The notes below the pieces were generated by a model. It did not search any database, had not been told where the DNA came from, and worked only from the letters and a program-made list of their open reading frames with translations. From Pseudomonas sp. gcc21 (GTDB taxonomy: Bacteria > Pseudomonadota > Gammaproteobacteria > Pseudomonadales > Pseudomonadaceae), in assembly GCF_012844345.1 (NCBI RefSeq), contig NZ_CP051625.1, forward strand, positions 744,001-808,000: a stretch of DNA of 64,000 nt, read 5' to 3'. Positions 8,464-18,603 of this stretch are shown in pieces. Position numbers and translations under genes: made by a program. Numbering within the stretch: position 1 is the stretch's first letter; each line of letters starts with the position of its first letter.

Positions 8464-9660
8464 ATGCCGTTAAAGATACTTCTCATCCTGGGTGGTCTGA
8501 GTGCCTTTGGTCCACTCGCCATAGATCTGTACCTGCCTGCCTTTCCGGCAATGGCCGAAGTATTCGCGACGGACAGCGAGCACATCCAGCTGAGTCTTTC
8601 CGCCTACTTCCTGGGGTTAGCGCTGGGTCAGGTGTTCTACGGCCCGATCGCAGACCGCTTTGGGCGCCGCAAGCCCTTGCTGTTCGGTATCGGGCTCTTC
8701 TGCGCCGCGTCGTTGGCCTGTGCTCTGGCACCCACGCTTGAATGGCTGATCGCAGCGCGCTTCGCTCAGGCGCTCGGCGGTTGCGCCGGTATTGTAGTGA
8801 ACAGGGCGGTGGTGCGGGATTTATGTGAGCCGATTGAAGCCGCCAAGGCGTTCTCGCAGTTGATGCTGGTAATGGGGGTTGCGCCCATCCTGGCGCCGTT
8901 GGCCGGCGGCTGGCTGTTGGCGTTGGGTAACTGGACATGGATATTCCTGTTCCTGACGCTCTTTTCTGCGGCGTTTTCCCTGGCAGTCTTTTTCGGGCTC
9001 AAGGAAACGCTGGCGCCTAGCGCTACGCCACCGGCCCTGTCCAGCGCACTGGGACGGTACCGCAGGTTGCTGGGTGAGCCGCTGTTCATGTTTCACGCGC
9101 TTACCGGTGGTATCGCGATGGCCGGGATGTTCGCCTATATCGCCGGTTCTCCGTTCTTGATTATCGAGCTGTATGGCGTAGCGCCCGCGCATTTTGGCTG
9201 GTTCTTCGCGGTCAATGCGTCCGGTTTCATTCTGTTCGCACAGGTCAATGGCTGGCTCCTGCGCCGTCATCCCCCGATGAAGCTGCTGCGATTTACCACC
9301 ATATTCTTCGCCGCGTGCAACCTCATCCTGCTGGGGGTCGCGCTCTACCAACCGGATACGCTGTGGCCGTTCCTGCTGCCGTTGTTTGGCAGTGTGGCTG
9401 TGATTGCGCTGGTACTCCCCAACTCATCTGCGGAAGCCATGGCCGGGCAGGGGCACCAGGCGGGGGTTGCGTCGGCGTTGATGGGTACCATGCAATTCGT
9501 GATAGCGGGGATTACCTCTGCACTGGTTGGTATTCTGCATGATGGTACGGCGGTGCCCATGACGGCTGTCATGGCCGCGTGCGGGGCAGGTACCTTGGTG
9601 ATGGCGTGCATGGCTCAACACACAGCGACAAAACGAGCCCGGGTCGCGCTGCCCGGCTGA
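8464..9660 (+). CDS. Bcr/CflA-family multidrug efflux MFS transporter
   Basis: A 398-residue protein with about 12 hydrophobic helices, the size of Bcr/CflA drug:proton antiporters. The first helix ends in GPLAIDLYLPAFPAM, a hallmark of the family, and the loop between helices 2 and 3 carries GPIADRFGRRKPLL, the MFS motif A. Members expel bicyclomycin, chloramphenicol-like compounds or cysteine from the inner membrane. Start at 8464 is the ATG directly before the family N-terminus PLKILLILGGLSAFGP. The 231-bp gap to the divergent ABC gene should contain both promoters; I could not identify them. Confidence 0.85.
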   Translation: MPLKILLILGGLSAFGPLAIDLYLPAFPAMAEVFATDSEHIQLSLSAYFLGLALGQVFYGPIADRFGRRKPLLFGIGLFCAASLACALAPTLEWLIAARFAQALGGCAGIVVNRAVVRDLCEPIEAAKAFSQLMLVMGVAPILAPLAGGWLLALGNWTWIFLFLTLFSAAFSLAVFFGLKETLAPSATPPALSSALGRYRRLLGEPLFMFHALTGGIAMAGMFAYIAGSPFLIIELYGVAPAHFGWFFAVNASGFILFAQVNGWLLRRHPPMKLLRFTTIFFAACNLILLGVALYQPDTLWPFLLPLFGSVAVIALVLPNSSAEAMAGQGHQAGVASALMGTMQFVIAGITSALVGILHDGTAVPMTAVMAACGAGTLVMACMAQHTATKRARVALPG

Positions 9661-9681
9661 AGTCGGTGAGCGCGACGGGGG

Positions 9682-10191
9682 CTAACGGTAACGGCGCTCG
9701 TATTGGCGGCGTTGCATCGGGCCCGAGTCATGCATCTGGGGTGGCCTGCGCATTTGAGAATTACCCGAGCCTAGCCGGTTTTCGCCCGCCCGTGGATTGC
9801 CTGGATGCGCATGCGGCTGCGGGTTATGCGGTCTGTGCTTACGATATTGCGAGGACCTGTCGTATCCGCGGTGTTGTTGGTCTGCCCGGTGGTGCCGGCT
9901 GCGCTCGTGATGGCGGTCCTGGTAGCTCGGGCTGAGTCCCGGGCGAGAATCCTCCGAGCTGAAATGCAGCCGATAACCGCTGGATTGCACCTGCACTGAG
10001 GGCGCCGAGCGATAGCGCTCGTGCGTCGCGCGGTAATGGTCAGGCGCGCGGTAATGCCTGTCGCTATAATAATTCGTCTGAGGCGGAGCGGCTCGATAAT
10101 GTCCACCGTCGGCGTATACCGGGCTGGTCAACAAAAACCCTGTGAAAAGCGCCGGCAGGCACAGCAGCTGGATGACACGACAATATGTCAT
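9682..10191 (-). CDS. Exported His/Arg/Tyr-rich low-complexity protein, function unknown
   Basis: The 169-residue product begins with a clear signal peptide (about 27 residues, ending SPVYA-DGG). The mature part is strikingly rich in His, Arg, Tyr, Ser and Gln, with repeated HYRA, YRS and RHH-like stretches and almost no hydrophobic core apart from one short YRLHF segment. I do not recognise the family. The composition suggests a disordered periplasmic protein that might bind metals, nucleic acid or anionic polymers. Start is supported by GGGAG about 8 nt upstream. It converges on the Bcr/CflA gene and lies downstream of selA, separated by 139 bp. Confidence 0.65.
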   Translation of the reverse strand: MTYCRVIQLLCLPALFTGFLLTSPVYADGGHYRAAPPQTNYYSDRHYRAPDHYRATHERYRSAPSVQVQSSGYRLHFSSEDSRPGLSPSYQDRHHERSRHHRADQQHRGYDRSSQYRKHRPHNPQPHAHPGNPRAGENRLGSGNSQMRRPPQMHDSGPMQRRQYERRYR

Positions 10192-10330
10192 GGGCGGAAC
10201 TCCCGGTGACGGTGCTGGATTGTAGACTGTGCCTGGGCAGCGATTCGGTGCATGACACAGCTATATCCATGGGACTGCGTTAAGCCGCAAAGGTCAATGT
10301 CAGCTGCGCGCTTTGTGACCGCCGGCGCGC

Positions 10331-11740
10331 CTAAAGAGTAACGGCGTAAGACAGCGGCGCCTTTGCCAGCTGGTCCAACAGTTCCGACTCTTCATCCAGA
10401 CACCGCAGATCCAGAATCAGGCGCCCGTCGTTGATGCGTCCGATGATGGGGATTGGTAATGAGCGCAACGCTTTCTGAACGGATTGCAGGCTGCGGTTGG
10501 CCTCGCGCTTTCTCGCCATGGGAGAAAGCACCAGCGCCTGGCTGGGAAGTTGCTCGACGGGGAGGGCGCCGCTGCCGATCTGGCCCATTACAGGTTCCGA
10601 GGTCACGCTGAATGCTTCGCCTGCCCACAGCTGCATCGCCGGCCGCAGGCGTTCGGCCTGTTCGGCGATCTCCGCTTGTGGTCGACTTAGCCAGCGCAGG
10701 CTGGGCAAGTGCCTGGCGAGTCGATCGGGGTTGGAGTAGATGCGCAGTACTGCTTCCAGCGCGGCGAGGGTCACCTTGTCGCATCGCAGTGCGCGCTTGA
10801 GGGCATTCTTTTTTAGTTTATCAATCAGCTCACGCTTGCCGACGATAATCCCCGCCTGAGGACCACCCAGCAGTTTGTCCCCGCTGAAGGACACGAGATC
10901 CGCCCCGTTATTCAGGCTGTCCATCGGGGTCGGTTCGTAGGGCAATCCCCAGCGCCGCAGGTCCACCAGACTGCCGCTACCCAGATCCACTGTGTAGGGC
11001 ACGCCATGCTCATGCGCGGCCTGCGCCAACTGCGCTTCGGGTACGCTGGCGGTAAAGCCCTGGATAACGTAGTTACTGGTATGCACTGTCATCATCAACC
11101 CTGTCCGGGCGTTCGCCGCCTCCTTGTAGTCCTTGAGATGGGTGCGATTCGTGGTGCCCACTTCGCGCAGTTTGCACTGGGCGCGTTGCATGATGTCAGG
11201 CACGCGGAAGGCGCCGCCGATCTCTACCAGTTCGCCGCGCGATACGATTACTTCCTTGCCGCGCGCCAAAGTGTTGAGCATCAGCAATACGGCTGAGGCG
11301 TTATTATTCACCACCGTCGCGGCTTCGGCGCCGGTGAGTCGACACAGCCAGGCCTCCACGTGGCTGTCACGATCGCCGCGCTTGCCCTTGTCCAGATCAA
11401 ACTCAAGATTGCTGGCGCCGCGGGCGACGTCACACATTGCCTGAATGGCTTCTTCGGGTAGCGGTGCACGACCGAGATTGGTATGCAGGACAGTGCCGGT
11501 CAGGTTGAAGACTTTGCGCAGGGACGGGGTTAGCAGTCGCAGCAAGTGATCCTCTACTGCTGCGGCGAGCTGGTCCGTCTCGCACGGGCAATTATTCTGA
11601 CGCAGTTGATCCAGCTCCTCGATCACAGCCTGTTTGACCAGTGGCTGACCATGATCTTGCTGTAACTGGCGGATGAGCGGCCAGGCGAGAACCTGATCGA
11701 CAGAGGGTAACAGGCGGCGAATGTCTGCTTGCTGGTTCAT
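10331..11740 (-). CDS. selA: L-seryl-tRNA(Sec) selenium transferase
   Basis: SelA is a PLP enzyme that converts seryl-tRNA(Sec) to selenocysteyl-tRNA(Sec) with selenophosphate. The 469-residue length fits. Recognisable parts are the N-terminal LLPSVDQVL, the NLTGTVLHTNLGRAPLP segment, the NNNASAVLLML loop and the PLP lysine in FSGDKLLGGPQAG near residue 295. The ATG has GGAG upstream. The usual partner selB, often directly downstream, is absent: the next gene on this strand is the exported His-rich protein. selD, which makes the selenophosphate, is at 30.4 kb. selA here implies selenoprotein synthesis (commonly formate dehydrogenase) elsewhere in the genome. Confidence 0.95.
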   Translation of the reverse strand: MNQQADIRRLLPSVDQVLAWPLIRQLQQDHGQPLVKQAVIEELDQLRQNNCPCETDQLAAAVEDHLLRLLTPSLRKVFNLTGTVLHTNLGRAPLPEEAIQAMCDVARGASNLEFDLDKGKRGDRDSHVEAWLCRLTGAEAATVVNNNASAVLLMLNTLARGKEVIVSRGELVEIGGAFRVPDIMQRAQCKLREVGTTNRTHLKDYKEAANARTGLMMTVHTSNYVIQGFTASVPEAQLAQAAHEHGVPYTVDLGSGSLVDLRRWGLPYEPTPMDSLNNGADLVSFSGDKLLGGPQAGIIVGKRELIDKLKKNALKRALRCDKVTLAALEAVLRIYSNPDRLARHLPSLRWLSRPQAEIAEQAERLRPAMQLWAGEAFSVTSEPVMGQIGSGALPVEQLPSQALVLSPMARKREANRSLQSVQKALRSLPIPIIGRINDGRLILDLRCLDEESELLDQLAKAPLSYAVTL

Positions 11741-11998
11741 GGGGCTCCGGCGTAAGGGTCAGTAGTGGGAGCGACAGGCGCTTCTGTATGTGACCCGACC
11801 TTAACATGGCGGTTCGATTCGCTGTGGTCCGGGGGAGTCGGTTTCGCTTGGGCAGATTAGCCGGGCATGGATCAGCCTGGTCGTAACGCAGGCGCACTAC
11901 AACCCCAGGGTCGCCTTGGAGCAAGCTCGGCGAGAATGAAGGCTTTGAATATGAGTTTTGGCCTAGCGCAGGGGCGCTTCATCCAAAGGAAGGTGTAT

Positions 11999-12031
11999 AA
12001 AAAACGCCGCCATCCCACAAGATGACGGCGT
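11999..12031 (-). terminator. Rho-independent terminator of fabAB
   Basis: On the minus strand ACGCCGTCATC pairs with GATGGCGGCGT (one mismatch) around a 6-nt loop and is followed by a run of six T. It lies about 45 nt after the fabB stop. The remaining gap 11741-12077 upstream of selA shows no gene; its selA promoter was not identified. Confidence 0.85.
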
Positions 12032-12077
12032 CTGTCAGTGCTGACTATGCAGGCGAGGCATCAACCTCCATGCAGGC

Positions 12078-13295
12078 TCAGGCGTCGGCCCAGCGCTTGA
12101 GGATCAGCGTAGCGTTGGTGCCGCCGAAGCCGAAGCTGTTGGACATCATCAGATCCACGGCCTGATCCAGCCGCTCGCGCAGGATTGGCAGGTCCGCTGC
12201 GTTCTCGTCCAGCTCCTCGATGTTGGCCGAGGCGGCCAGGAAGTTATCGCGCATCATCAGCAGACAGTAGATAGCTTCCTGTACACCGGCCGCACCCAGC
12301 GAGTGACCTGAAAGGCTCTTGGTCGAGCTGATTTTTGGAGCCTTGTCACCGAATACTTCGCGGATGGCCTTGAGCTCTGCAACGTCGCCGACCGGAGTAG
12401 AGGTGCCGTGCGTGTTGAGGTATTCGATGGCGCCATCAACGGTAGCCAGTGCCTGTTGCATACAACGGACAGCGCCTTCGCCGCTGGGGGCAACCATGTC
12501 GTAACCATCCGAGGTTGCGCCATAACCAACCACTTCAGCGTAGATCTTGGCGCCACGGGCCAGAGCATGTTCCAGCTCTTCGACCACAACCATGCCGCCG
12601 CCGCCAGCAATGACGAAGCCGTCACGCTTGCTGTCATAGGCGCGTGAGGCTTTTTCCGGCGTTTCGTTGTATTGCGTGGACAATGCGCCCATGGCGTCGA
12701 ACAGCATGGACTGGGACCAGTGTTCCTCTTCGCCGCCGCCGGCGAAGACAATGTCCTGCTTGCCCAGCTGGATCAGTTCGGCAGCGTGACCGATACAATG
12801 CGCACTGGTCGCGCAGGCAGAGGAGATAGAGTAGTTGACGCCCTTGATCTTGAATGGGGTGGCCAGGCAGGCAGACACGGTGCTGCTCATGGTACGTGGC
12901 ACACGATACGGCCCGATCTTCTTCACGCCTTTCTCGCGCAGAATATCCACCGACTCCATTTGGTTCAGTGTCGAGGCGCCACCACTGCCGGCGACCAGAC
13001 CGGTGCGGAAGTTGCTGACCTGCTCTTCTGACAGACCGGCATCTGCAATGGCCTGTTGCATGGACAGATAAGCAAAGGCTGCAGCGTCACCCATGAAACG
13101 TTTGACCTTGCGATCAATGGCGGCATCCAGATCTATCTTAACGCTGCCGGAGACCTGACTACGCAGGCCCATTTCCTTGTACTCAGGGTTGAAGGTAATG
13201 CCCGGCTTGCCTTCTTTAAGGCTGGCAGCCACGGATTCGATATCCTGGCCAAGGCAGGACACGATACCCATACCGGTAATCACGACGCGACGCAT
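12078..13295 (-). CDS. fabB: 3-oxoacyl-[ACP] synthase I
   Basis: FabB elongates acyl-ACP with malonyl-ACP and is needed for unsaturated fatty acids in the type II cytosolic pathway. The 405-residue protein has the active-site cysteine in [12 protein letters not shown] near residue 163, and the two histidines of the Cys-His-His triad in [11 protein letters not shown] and SGHSLGAAG. The C-terminal [13 protein letters not shown] is the glycine-rich oxyanion region. AGGAT precedes the ATG. It follows fabA by 11 nt, forming the standard fabAB operon. In Pseudomonas fabAB is controlled by DesT; I could not confidently place a DesT operator upstream of fabA. Confidence 0.97.
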   Translation of the reverse strand: MRRVVITGMGIVSCLGQDIESVAASLKEGKPGITFNPEYKEMGLRSQVSGSVKIDLDAAIDRKVKRFMGDAAAFAYLSMQQAIADAGLSEEQVSNFRTGLVAGSGGASTLNQMESVDILREKGVKKIGPYRVPRTMSSTVSACLATPFKIKGVNYSISSACATSAHCIGHAAELIQLGKQDIVFAGGGEEEHWSQSMLFDAMGALSTQYNETPEKASRAYDSKRDGFVIAGGGGMVVVEELEHALARGAKIYAEVVGYGATSDGYDMVAPSGEGAVRCMQQALATVDGAIEYLNTHGTSTPVGDVAELKAIREVFGDKAPKISSTKSLSGHSLGAAGVQEAIYCLLMMRDNFLAASANIEELDENAADLPILRERLDQAVDLMMSNSFGFGGTNATLILKRWADA

Positions 13296-13306
13296 AGTGA
13301 TGATCC

Positions 13307-13822
13307 TCAGAAACTGTCAGTAGAAGTAAACAGACCTACCCGCAGACCTTCGGCGGTATAGATCTCGCGACCGTCAACGGCCATGCTGCCATCGGCGATG
13401 CCGAGAGTCAGGGAGCGATTGATGGTGCGTTTGATATGAATAGTATAGGTAACCTTCTTCGCGGTCGGCAGGACCTGACCGAAGAACTTCACTTCGCCGG
13501 AGCCGAGCGCACGACCGCGGCCCTCAAAGCCCAACCAGCCAAGATGGAAGCCAACCAATTGCCACATCGCATCCAGACCCAGGCATCCGGGCATGACCGG
13601 ATCACCTTCGAAGTGACACGCAAAAAACCACAAGTCAGGATGGATATCCAGCTCGGCAACGATCTCACCCTTGCCAAAGCGGCCGCCGGTCTCACTGATA
13701 TGGACGATCCGGTCGATCATCAACATGTTCGGGGCGGGCAATTGCGCGTTACCGGGACCGAATAATTCACCGCGGCTGCACTGTAGCAGCTCTTCCCGGC
13801 TGTACGCGTTTTGTCTAGACAT
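13307..13822 (-). CDS. fabA: 3-hydroxydecanoyl-[ACP] dehydratase/isomerase
   Basis: FabA dehydrates 3-hydroxydecanoyl-ACP and isomerises trans-2 to cis-3-decenoyl-ACP, the branch point to unsaturated fatty acids. The 171-residue length is typical. The active site is visible as the histidine in [17 protein letters not shown] and the aspartate in [13 protein letters not shown] is placed well for the ATG at 13822. It is the first gene of the fabAB operon, with the promoter presumably in 13823-13976. Confidence 0.97.
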   Translation of the reverse strand: MSRQNAYSREELLQCSRGELFGPGNAQLPAPNMLMIDRIVHISETGGRFGKGEIVAELDIHPDLWFFACHFEGDPVMPGCLGLDAMWQLVGFHLGWLGFEGRGRALGSGEVKFFGQVLPTAKKVTYTIHIKRTINRSLTLGIADGSMAVDGREIYTAEGLRVGLFTSTDSF

Positions 13823-13976
13823 AGAAGCTCCTGCTCATCCCCAATCGTGGGGCGCTAATGATTCGGCTTGGCGGTAATAATTGTGTGGGGCATCCGCCAG
13901 CGTAAGCTCAGACTGCTGACCAGGGGCGAAAGTCACACCATGTCAGACCAGAGGCGCTAGAGGATACTCGCAAGGC

Positions 13977-14008
13977 CCGCCGAGGACAAAATTTCTTGTC
14001 CCCGGCGG
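13977..14008 (-). terminator. Hairpin after acyl-CoA ligase gene
   Basis: CCGCCG-A-GGACAA and TTGTCC-C-CGGCGG form two 6-bp stem blocks separated by an A/C mismatch, with a 6-nt loop. It lies 27 nt after the ligase stop. There is no strong T-run on the minus strand, so termination is likely but unproven. Confidence 0.6.
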
Positions 14009-14034
14009 TAGCTGGATCAATAGTGAGTTCAGCG

Positions 14035-15603
14035 TCAGTCCAGCTCGCCATAGGTCGCCTGGAAGCTGTCGCGTAGCTCTCGTTTGAGCACTTTGCCGAT
14101 GGCGCTGCGTGGTAGCTCATCAGTCAGTATCAGGCGGTTCAGCCGCTGGGTCTTGCCCACCCGCGCATTGAACCACTGCAGGATCTCTTCGGCAGCGGTA
14201 GTCGCGCCCGGGTTGAGTACGGCGTAACCCACCGGCGTCTCGCCCCAGCTGCGCGATTGCACACCAATCACGGTGACTTCCTGCAGATCCGGATGCTTGC
14301 GCAGTTCGGTTTCCAGATCGCTGGGGTAGATGTTGAAGCCGCCGCTGATGATCATATCCTTGCGTCGATCCATCAATGTCAGGAAGCCGTCTTCGTCGAA
14401 ACGGCCGACGTCACCGGTGCGGATGAAGCGTTTACCGGTACTGTCGTACCATTCCGCTTCGGCTGTCTTCTCCGGTTTGTTCAGGTAGGCGGTCATCATG
14501 GCTACCGAGTGTCCGACCACTTCCCCAATCTCGCCGCGTGGCAGTTCGTTGCCATCCTCGTCGATCACACGCATATCGTGACCGTCCAGAGGCTTGCCGA
14601 CAGTGGCGAGCTTGTCGGGATGCGCGTGTGCGGCAAGCATGCAGGAGCCGCCGCCTTCGGTCATGCCGTAGAACTCCAGCAGCCCACCGGGCCAGCGCTT
14701 GAGAATGTCGGCCTTGAGTTCCGCGTGAAAAGGCGCACTGGTGCTGAACTTCATCTTGAAGCTGGACAGGTCGTATTGTTCGAAATCGTCTCGCGCCATG
14801 ATGCGCTGGTACTGCACCGGGACCAGCATGCTGTGAGTGGCGTGGTGCTCGGCGGCAAGCTCGAGATACTTTTTGGCGTCAAACTTGCTCATCAGCACCA
14901 GCGTACCGCCCAGGCCCAGGGTCGGCAGGAAGGACACCAGCGTGGTATTTGAATACAGCGGGGTCGACATCAGCGTGACGCAATCCGGGCCATAGCCAAA
15001 CGCCAGGCCGCGCTGTATGTGGGACCACCGCATGCCATGCGATTGCACGATGCCCTTGGGCTCGCCGGTAGTGCCGGACGAATAGATGATATTGAAAGGC
15101 ATCTCGGGCGAGAGGGTTACCGGTTGCGGCGCAGTGTCGGTCATCCACTCGGAAAACCCGTCGGCGGGGCGGCTGTCGTCCAGGGTGAACAAGGGTAGCG
15201 TTATGCGCTCCTTGACTCCGCCCAGCTCGTGGTCGGTATGTTGATCAACGAAAAACAGTTTTGCTGCTGAATCCTTGAGCATGATCAGCAGGCTTTCAGG
15301 AGTGGAGGAGGGGGCTAGGGGGGCAACGACGACGCCAGCGCGCAAAGCACCGATAAACAGGATGGCGTAATTGGCCGAATTGCTGGCGCAGATCGCAACG
15401 CTGTCGCCTGGCTCAAGGCCGTCACGTTGCAGAGAGGCGGCCACGCGGTTGGCCAACCGGTCCAGCTCTCCGTATGTGACGCGGCGATCATCCTGAATCA
15501 GTGCTGTCTGCTCCGAACGGTCACGTCCGTGTTGAGCGATCAGATCCGGCAGGGTGGTAAACGGAGACTCCAGGGTGATTGGCGAAGCGGCGTTGGCACT
15601 CAT
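14035..15603 (-). CDS. Class I adenylate-forming acyl-CoA ligase
   Basis: A 522-residue AMP-dependent acid:CoA ligase. Motifs are the P-loop YSSGTTGEPKGIVQ (about residues 170-183), the FYGMTEGGG A5 motif, the RTGDVGRFDEDGF A7 segment with its ATP-binding aspartate, and the A10 lysine in PRSAIGKVLKREL near the C-terminus. Such enzymes activate carboxylic acids, most often medium- or long-chain fatty acids, to acyl-CoA. The precise acid is not readable. AGGA precedes the ATG at 15603. It is upstream of fabA on the same strand, but the hairpin at 13977 and the gap suggest separate transcription. Confidence 0.85.
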   Translation of the reverse strand: MSANAASPITLESPFTTLPDLIAQHGRDRSEQTALIQDDRRVTYGELDRLANRVAASLQRDGLEPGDSVAICASNSANYAILFIGALRAGVVVAPLAPSSTPESLLIMLKDSAAKLFFVDQHTDHELGGVKERITLPLFTLDDSRPADGFSEWMTDTAPQPVTLSPEMPFNIIYSSGTTGEPKGIVQSHGMRWSHIQRGLAFGYGPDCVTLMSTPLYSNTTLVSFLPTLGLGGTLVLMSKFDAKKYLELAAEHHATHSMLVPVQYQRIMARDDFEQYDLSSFKMKFSTSAPFHAELKADILKRWPGGLLEFYGMTEGGGSCMLAAHAHPDKLATVGKPLDGHDMRVIDEDGNELPRGEIGEVVGHSVAMMTAYLNKPEKTAEAEWYDSTGKRFIRTGDVGRFDEDGFLTLMDRRKDMIISGGFNIYPSDLETELRKHPDLQEVTVIGVQSRSWGETPVGYAVLNPGATTAAEEILQWFNARVGKTQRLNRLILTDELPRSAIGKVLKRELRDSFQATYGELD

Positions 15604-15705
15604 CGATTGTCAGGTCCTGTTTGATGATGGATGCCTTAGTTTCTCTATTAAATGGCCAAGATTCCATTGCCGCGTCCGCTGACCGCCGAACAGAATGATG
15701 CTCGA

Positions 15706-17628
15706 TCAGTTCGGTAAATGCCGCTGCAAGAGCCAGGCATCGATGGCCTGATCCAGTGCGAGGGCTGATAGAGGTTTGCTCAGAAAGCCGCTCATGCCGG
15801 CTTGCTCACACGCCAGACGCTCTGAAGTCAGCGCACTGGCGGTCAGAGCGATGCAAGGCACCGGCGGCACATCATGCTGCTTGCAGTACTGCAGGTAGCG
15901 CTGATAAACGGCAATGCCGTCCATGTCTGGCAGTTGTATATCCATCAAAATGCCAGCGAACGCCCGCTGCGGATCAGTGAGCAGGTCGATAGCCTGCTGA
16001 CCATTTTGCGCTGTTTGTACTTCGTGCCCCCTGTTGCGCAGCATGCCTTCGATAACCATCCGATTGACCGGGTTGTCCTCAACCAGCAGCAATGCGCCCG
16101 GGAGCGGATTGCTGCGTGGCGGTTGCGGCGGTGGCGCGCTGGCTAGGAAGGTGGACCGGTCAAAAGGCAGGCGCAGGATGAAGCAGGAACCTGCGTTCAG
16201 CTCGCTGGTTGCGCTCAGATCCCCGCCCATGCTGCGCGCAAATGTGCGGGCGATGGACAGTCCGAGCCCTGTCCCGCCGAACCGCCGCGAGGTGCTGCTG
16301 TCAGCCTGTTGAAAGGCTTCAAACATGCTTTCCAGGCGATCCGCTGCGATACCGATGCCGGTATCCCTTACTTCGCAATGCAGAATCACTTTTGCGGCTT
16401 CTTGCTCCCAGCGAGCTCTGACATGGATCTCGCCCTGCGCAGTGAACTTCAAGGCATTGCCAATCAGATTGACCAGTATCTGGCGCAGGCGGGTAGGGTC
16501 ACCGGTCACATCGCTCAGTGCCGGCGGACCTTCAAGATCCGCAATCAGACGCAAGCCCTTTTGCCTGGCAGCGTATTCAAAGGGTGCAATCGCGCTGGCG
16601 AGCTTCTCGCGCAAATTGAAGGGAATGCGTTCATATTCGATGGTGCCGCTTTCAATACGCGACAGGTCGAGAATGTCGTTGATCACATCGAGCAGATGAT
16701 GAGTCGATTCGCCGGCGATATGCACGTATTCCGCCTGCTCCGAGTCGAGCGCAGTAGTTTCGAGCAATTGCAGCATACCCATCACACCGTTCATGGGCGT
16801 ACGTAGCTCATGGCTCATCATCGCCAGAAACGCTGATTTGGCGTTATTGGCCCGCTCGGCCTCTTCCCTGGCGGCGGTCAGGTCCTTGATGGCAAGGCGT
16901 TGTAGTTCGCGCGTCTCTTGAAGTTGATATGCAAGTGCGTTGATGTTCGCGCCCAGGCGGCCGATCTCGTCGTTTCCTTCACCGGTAAGGCGCGTTTCAA
17001 ACCGGCCATTTTTCAGCGATTGAATGGCATTGCTCATATGGGTCAAGGGCATGGCCAGCTTACGGGCCAGGCGCAGTGCAAGGAACAGGGTGGCTAGCAC
17101 AGCCAGGCCGGTAAAGGTGGCACTCCAGAGTATGTCCTCGCGCCGATCGCTTAACGTCTCATGGTTGAGCATTACCTTCACCTGGCCCAGGAAATCGTGC
17201 TCCGCATCGGCGCTCTCTGCGACATCCAGCATATGAAGTTCGTGATCCAATTCTATGCGCTGACGCAGAATGTCGGCATTGAACACCAGGTTGGCCGCCC
17301 CCGGTTGGGGATTTCTGGCTTTGCGAGGTAATCGGACCAGCAGCTCACCATCCCGGTCATACACTTCGATAGCCAGTACGTCGCGAATCTGCAGGGCGCC
17401 TGATATGAGGTTTTCCAGCGTAGCCGTGTGACCTGTTACAACCCCGAACTCCGCCGTTGTGGCCAGCTGTTGGGCAATCAGTTCGCCGGTTTCATACTGC
17501 TGGCGTTGAACGTCATCCAGCCGCGCATTGACGAAATACAAGAGTAAAGTCAGCCCGAGTATGACCGCAGGGGCGAGAGCGATCAGTAGCAGGTGGTTAT
17601 GAATACTGCCCGGCTTGCAGTGGTTCAC
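15706..17628 (-). CDS. Hybrid sensor histidine kinase with receiver domain
   Basis: The 640-residue inner-membrane protein contains a first helix (about 13-33), a periplasmic domain (about 34-160), a second helix (168-188), HAMP (190-240), HisKA with the phosphorylated histidine in [11 protein letters not shown] near residue 272, an HATPase with GNALKFT and [10 protein letters not shown], and a C-terminal receiver with the aspartate in [13 protein letters not shown] near residue 561. There is no Hpt domain, so a separate phosphotransfer protein is needed. The GTG start overlaps the binding-protein stop by 4 nt (GTGA), implying translational coupling. Position next to fabA and gpsA recalls P. 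aeruginosa PA1611, which feeds HptB and the Gac/Rsm network; orthology is inference. Confidence 0.9.
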   Translation of the reverse strand: MNHCKPGSIHNHLLLIALAPAVILGLTLLLYFVNARLDDVQRQQYETGELIAQQLATTAEFGVVTGHTATLENLISGALQIRDVLAIEVYDRDGELLVRLPRKARNPQPGAANLVFNADILRQRIELDHELHMLDVAESADAEHDFLGQVKVMLNHETLSDRREDILWSATFTGLAVLATLFLALRLARKLAMPLTHMSNAIQSLKNGRFETRLTGEGNDEIGRLGANINALAYQLQETRELQRLAIKDLTAAREEAERANNAKSAFLAMMSHELRTPMNGVMGMLQLLETTALDSEQAEYVHIAGESTHHLLDVINDILDLSRIESGTIEYERIPFNLREKLASAIAPFEYAARQKGLRLIADLEGPPALSDVTGDPTRLRQILVNLIGNALKFTAQGEIHVRARWEQEAAKVILHCEVRDTGIGIAADRLESMFEAFQQADSSTSRRFGGTGLGLSIARTFARSMGGDLSATSELNAGSCFILRLPFDRSTFLASAPPPQPPRSNPLPGALLLVEDNPVNRMVIEGMLRNRGHEVQTAQNGQQAIDLLTDPQRAFAGILMDIQLPDMDGIAVYQRYLQYCKQHDVPPVPCIALTASALTSERLACEQAGMSGFLSKPLSALALDQAIDAWLLQRHLPN

Positions 17629-18512
17629 TGTCCGGTCTCCCTATTTATCAGCTGCTGCAATAGTGCGGCGTCATCAGGCGGCGGAAAGCCGAGAGAGCGA
17701 GCGACGTGTGGATTGGTGACGACGGAGAAATGTTTCGGGTAACTCAGGCCGGCAGGAACGCGCTCGTCCAGCAACTCACTGACACTGCGCGCCATATCGG
17801 CAGGCGAACTGAACGTGGTGCCAAGACCTCCAGCCGGAATGAACGGCGCGCTGGGCCCAATCATGAGCTTGTCCCGGGCATAGCTGGTCAGTAGCAGGGT
17901 TCTTAGGGTGTCGGCCCGGTAAATCGTCTGATCATCGATGGCCATCAACACATCGCTGCGCGAAAGGACGTCGATAAGAGGACGTGCAAGGTTGTCCTCT
18001 GCTTCAACTAGCTCGGTGAGCAATGTAAGGCCTGCGGATTCGGCCGCTTGCTGCCAGGCAGGCAGTTGTATGCGGCTGGCGTCGCTATACAGCAGGCCGA
18101 GCGTATCGATGCGGGGGAGAAGCAAGCGCGCAAGTGCTACCTGACGGGAGGGTTCAGGACTGGCGAGCAGTATATGACGCGAGCCGCGAAGCAATTCAGG
18201 CGGGTCGTGCTGAAGTTGTTCGAGTCTGACGTAGGTGGCGACGGTCGGTGTCTCGGGATGATGTGCCTGCTGCCACTGGGCTGCCCGCCATCCCATGGTC
18301 ACTACCATGTCGGCAGATGTTGTCGATAGCGGCTCGCCAAGTATATGCATCAGGATGTTGTCGGCTGGCCGAAGCTGCCGCAGTGCGACAGTGAAATGGT
18401 CTGTCAACTCGGTGCGCTCGGGCGCTATTACCGTCAGGTTGGCGGCCCAGCCCGGGAGGGCAAGCAGCACGAGGCAGGTACATAGCAGCCCTTTCAGGCG
18501 CTTCACCTGCAT
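17625..18512 (-). CDS. ABC-type substrate-binding protein, orphan
   Basis: About 295 residues from the ATG at 18512, which gives a normal signal peptide ([10 protein letters not shown] through LPGWAAN). An in-frame TTG 42 nt upstream is possible but would put a non-signal extension first; no start has a strong ribosome-binding site. The mature protein resembles the ABC_sub_bind family of periplasmic binding proteins (ligands in the family include tryptophan and other small molecules): LLYSDAS followed by [10 protein letters not shown], then a [12 protein letters not shown] stretch. No permease or ATPase gene is nearby. Its coupling to the downstream kinase suggests it presents a ligand to that sensor rather than to a transporter. 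Confidence 0.75.
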   Translation of the reverse strand: MQVKRLKGLLCTCLVLLALPGWAANLTVIAPERTELTDHFTVALRQLRPADNILMHILGEPLSTTSADMVVTMGWRAAQWQQAHHPETPTVATYVRLEQLQHDPPELLRGSRHILLASPEPSRQVALARLLLPRIDTLGLLYSDASRIQLPAWQQAAESAGLTLLTELVEAEDNLARPLIDVLSRSDVLMAIDDQTIYRADTLRTLLLTSYARDKLMIGPSAPFIPAGGLGTTFSSPADMARSVSELLDERVPAGLSYPKHFSVVTNPHVARSLGFPPPDDAALLQQLINRETGQ

Positions 18513-18603
18513 AGGGCCGCAAAGGTAGAGAGAGCCATTAAACATCCTTGTCAATGATTCATTAGTCTGAATGGAGCCGCGATCATACGCTGCTTCCCTG
18601 CGC

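Noticed and set aside
11811..11820. GGTTCGATTC, resembling a tRNA T-loop, in the selA-fabB gap; considered as tRNA(Sec) because selA is adjacent.
   Set aside because: The flanks do not form a T-stem or acceptor stem and no UCA anticodon arm is present.
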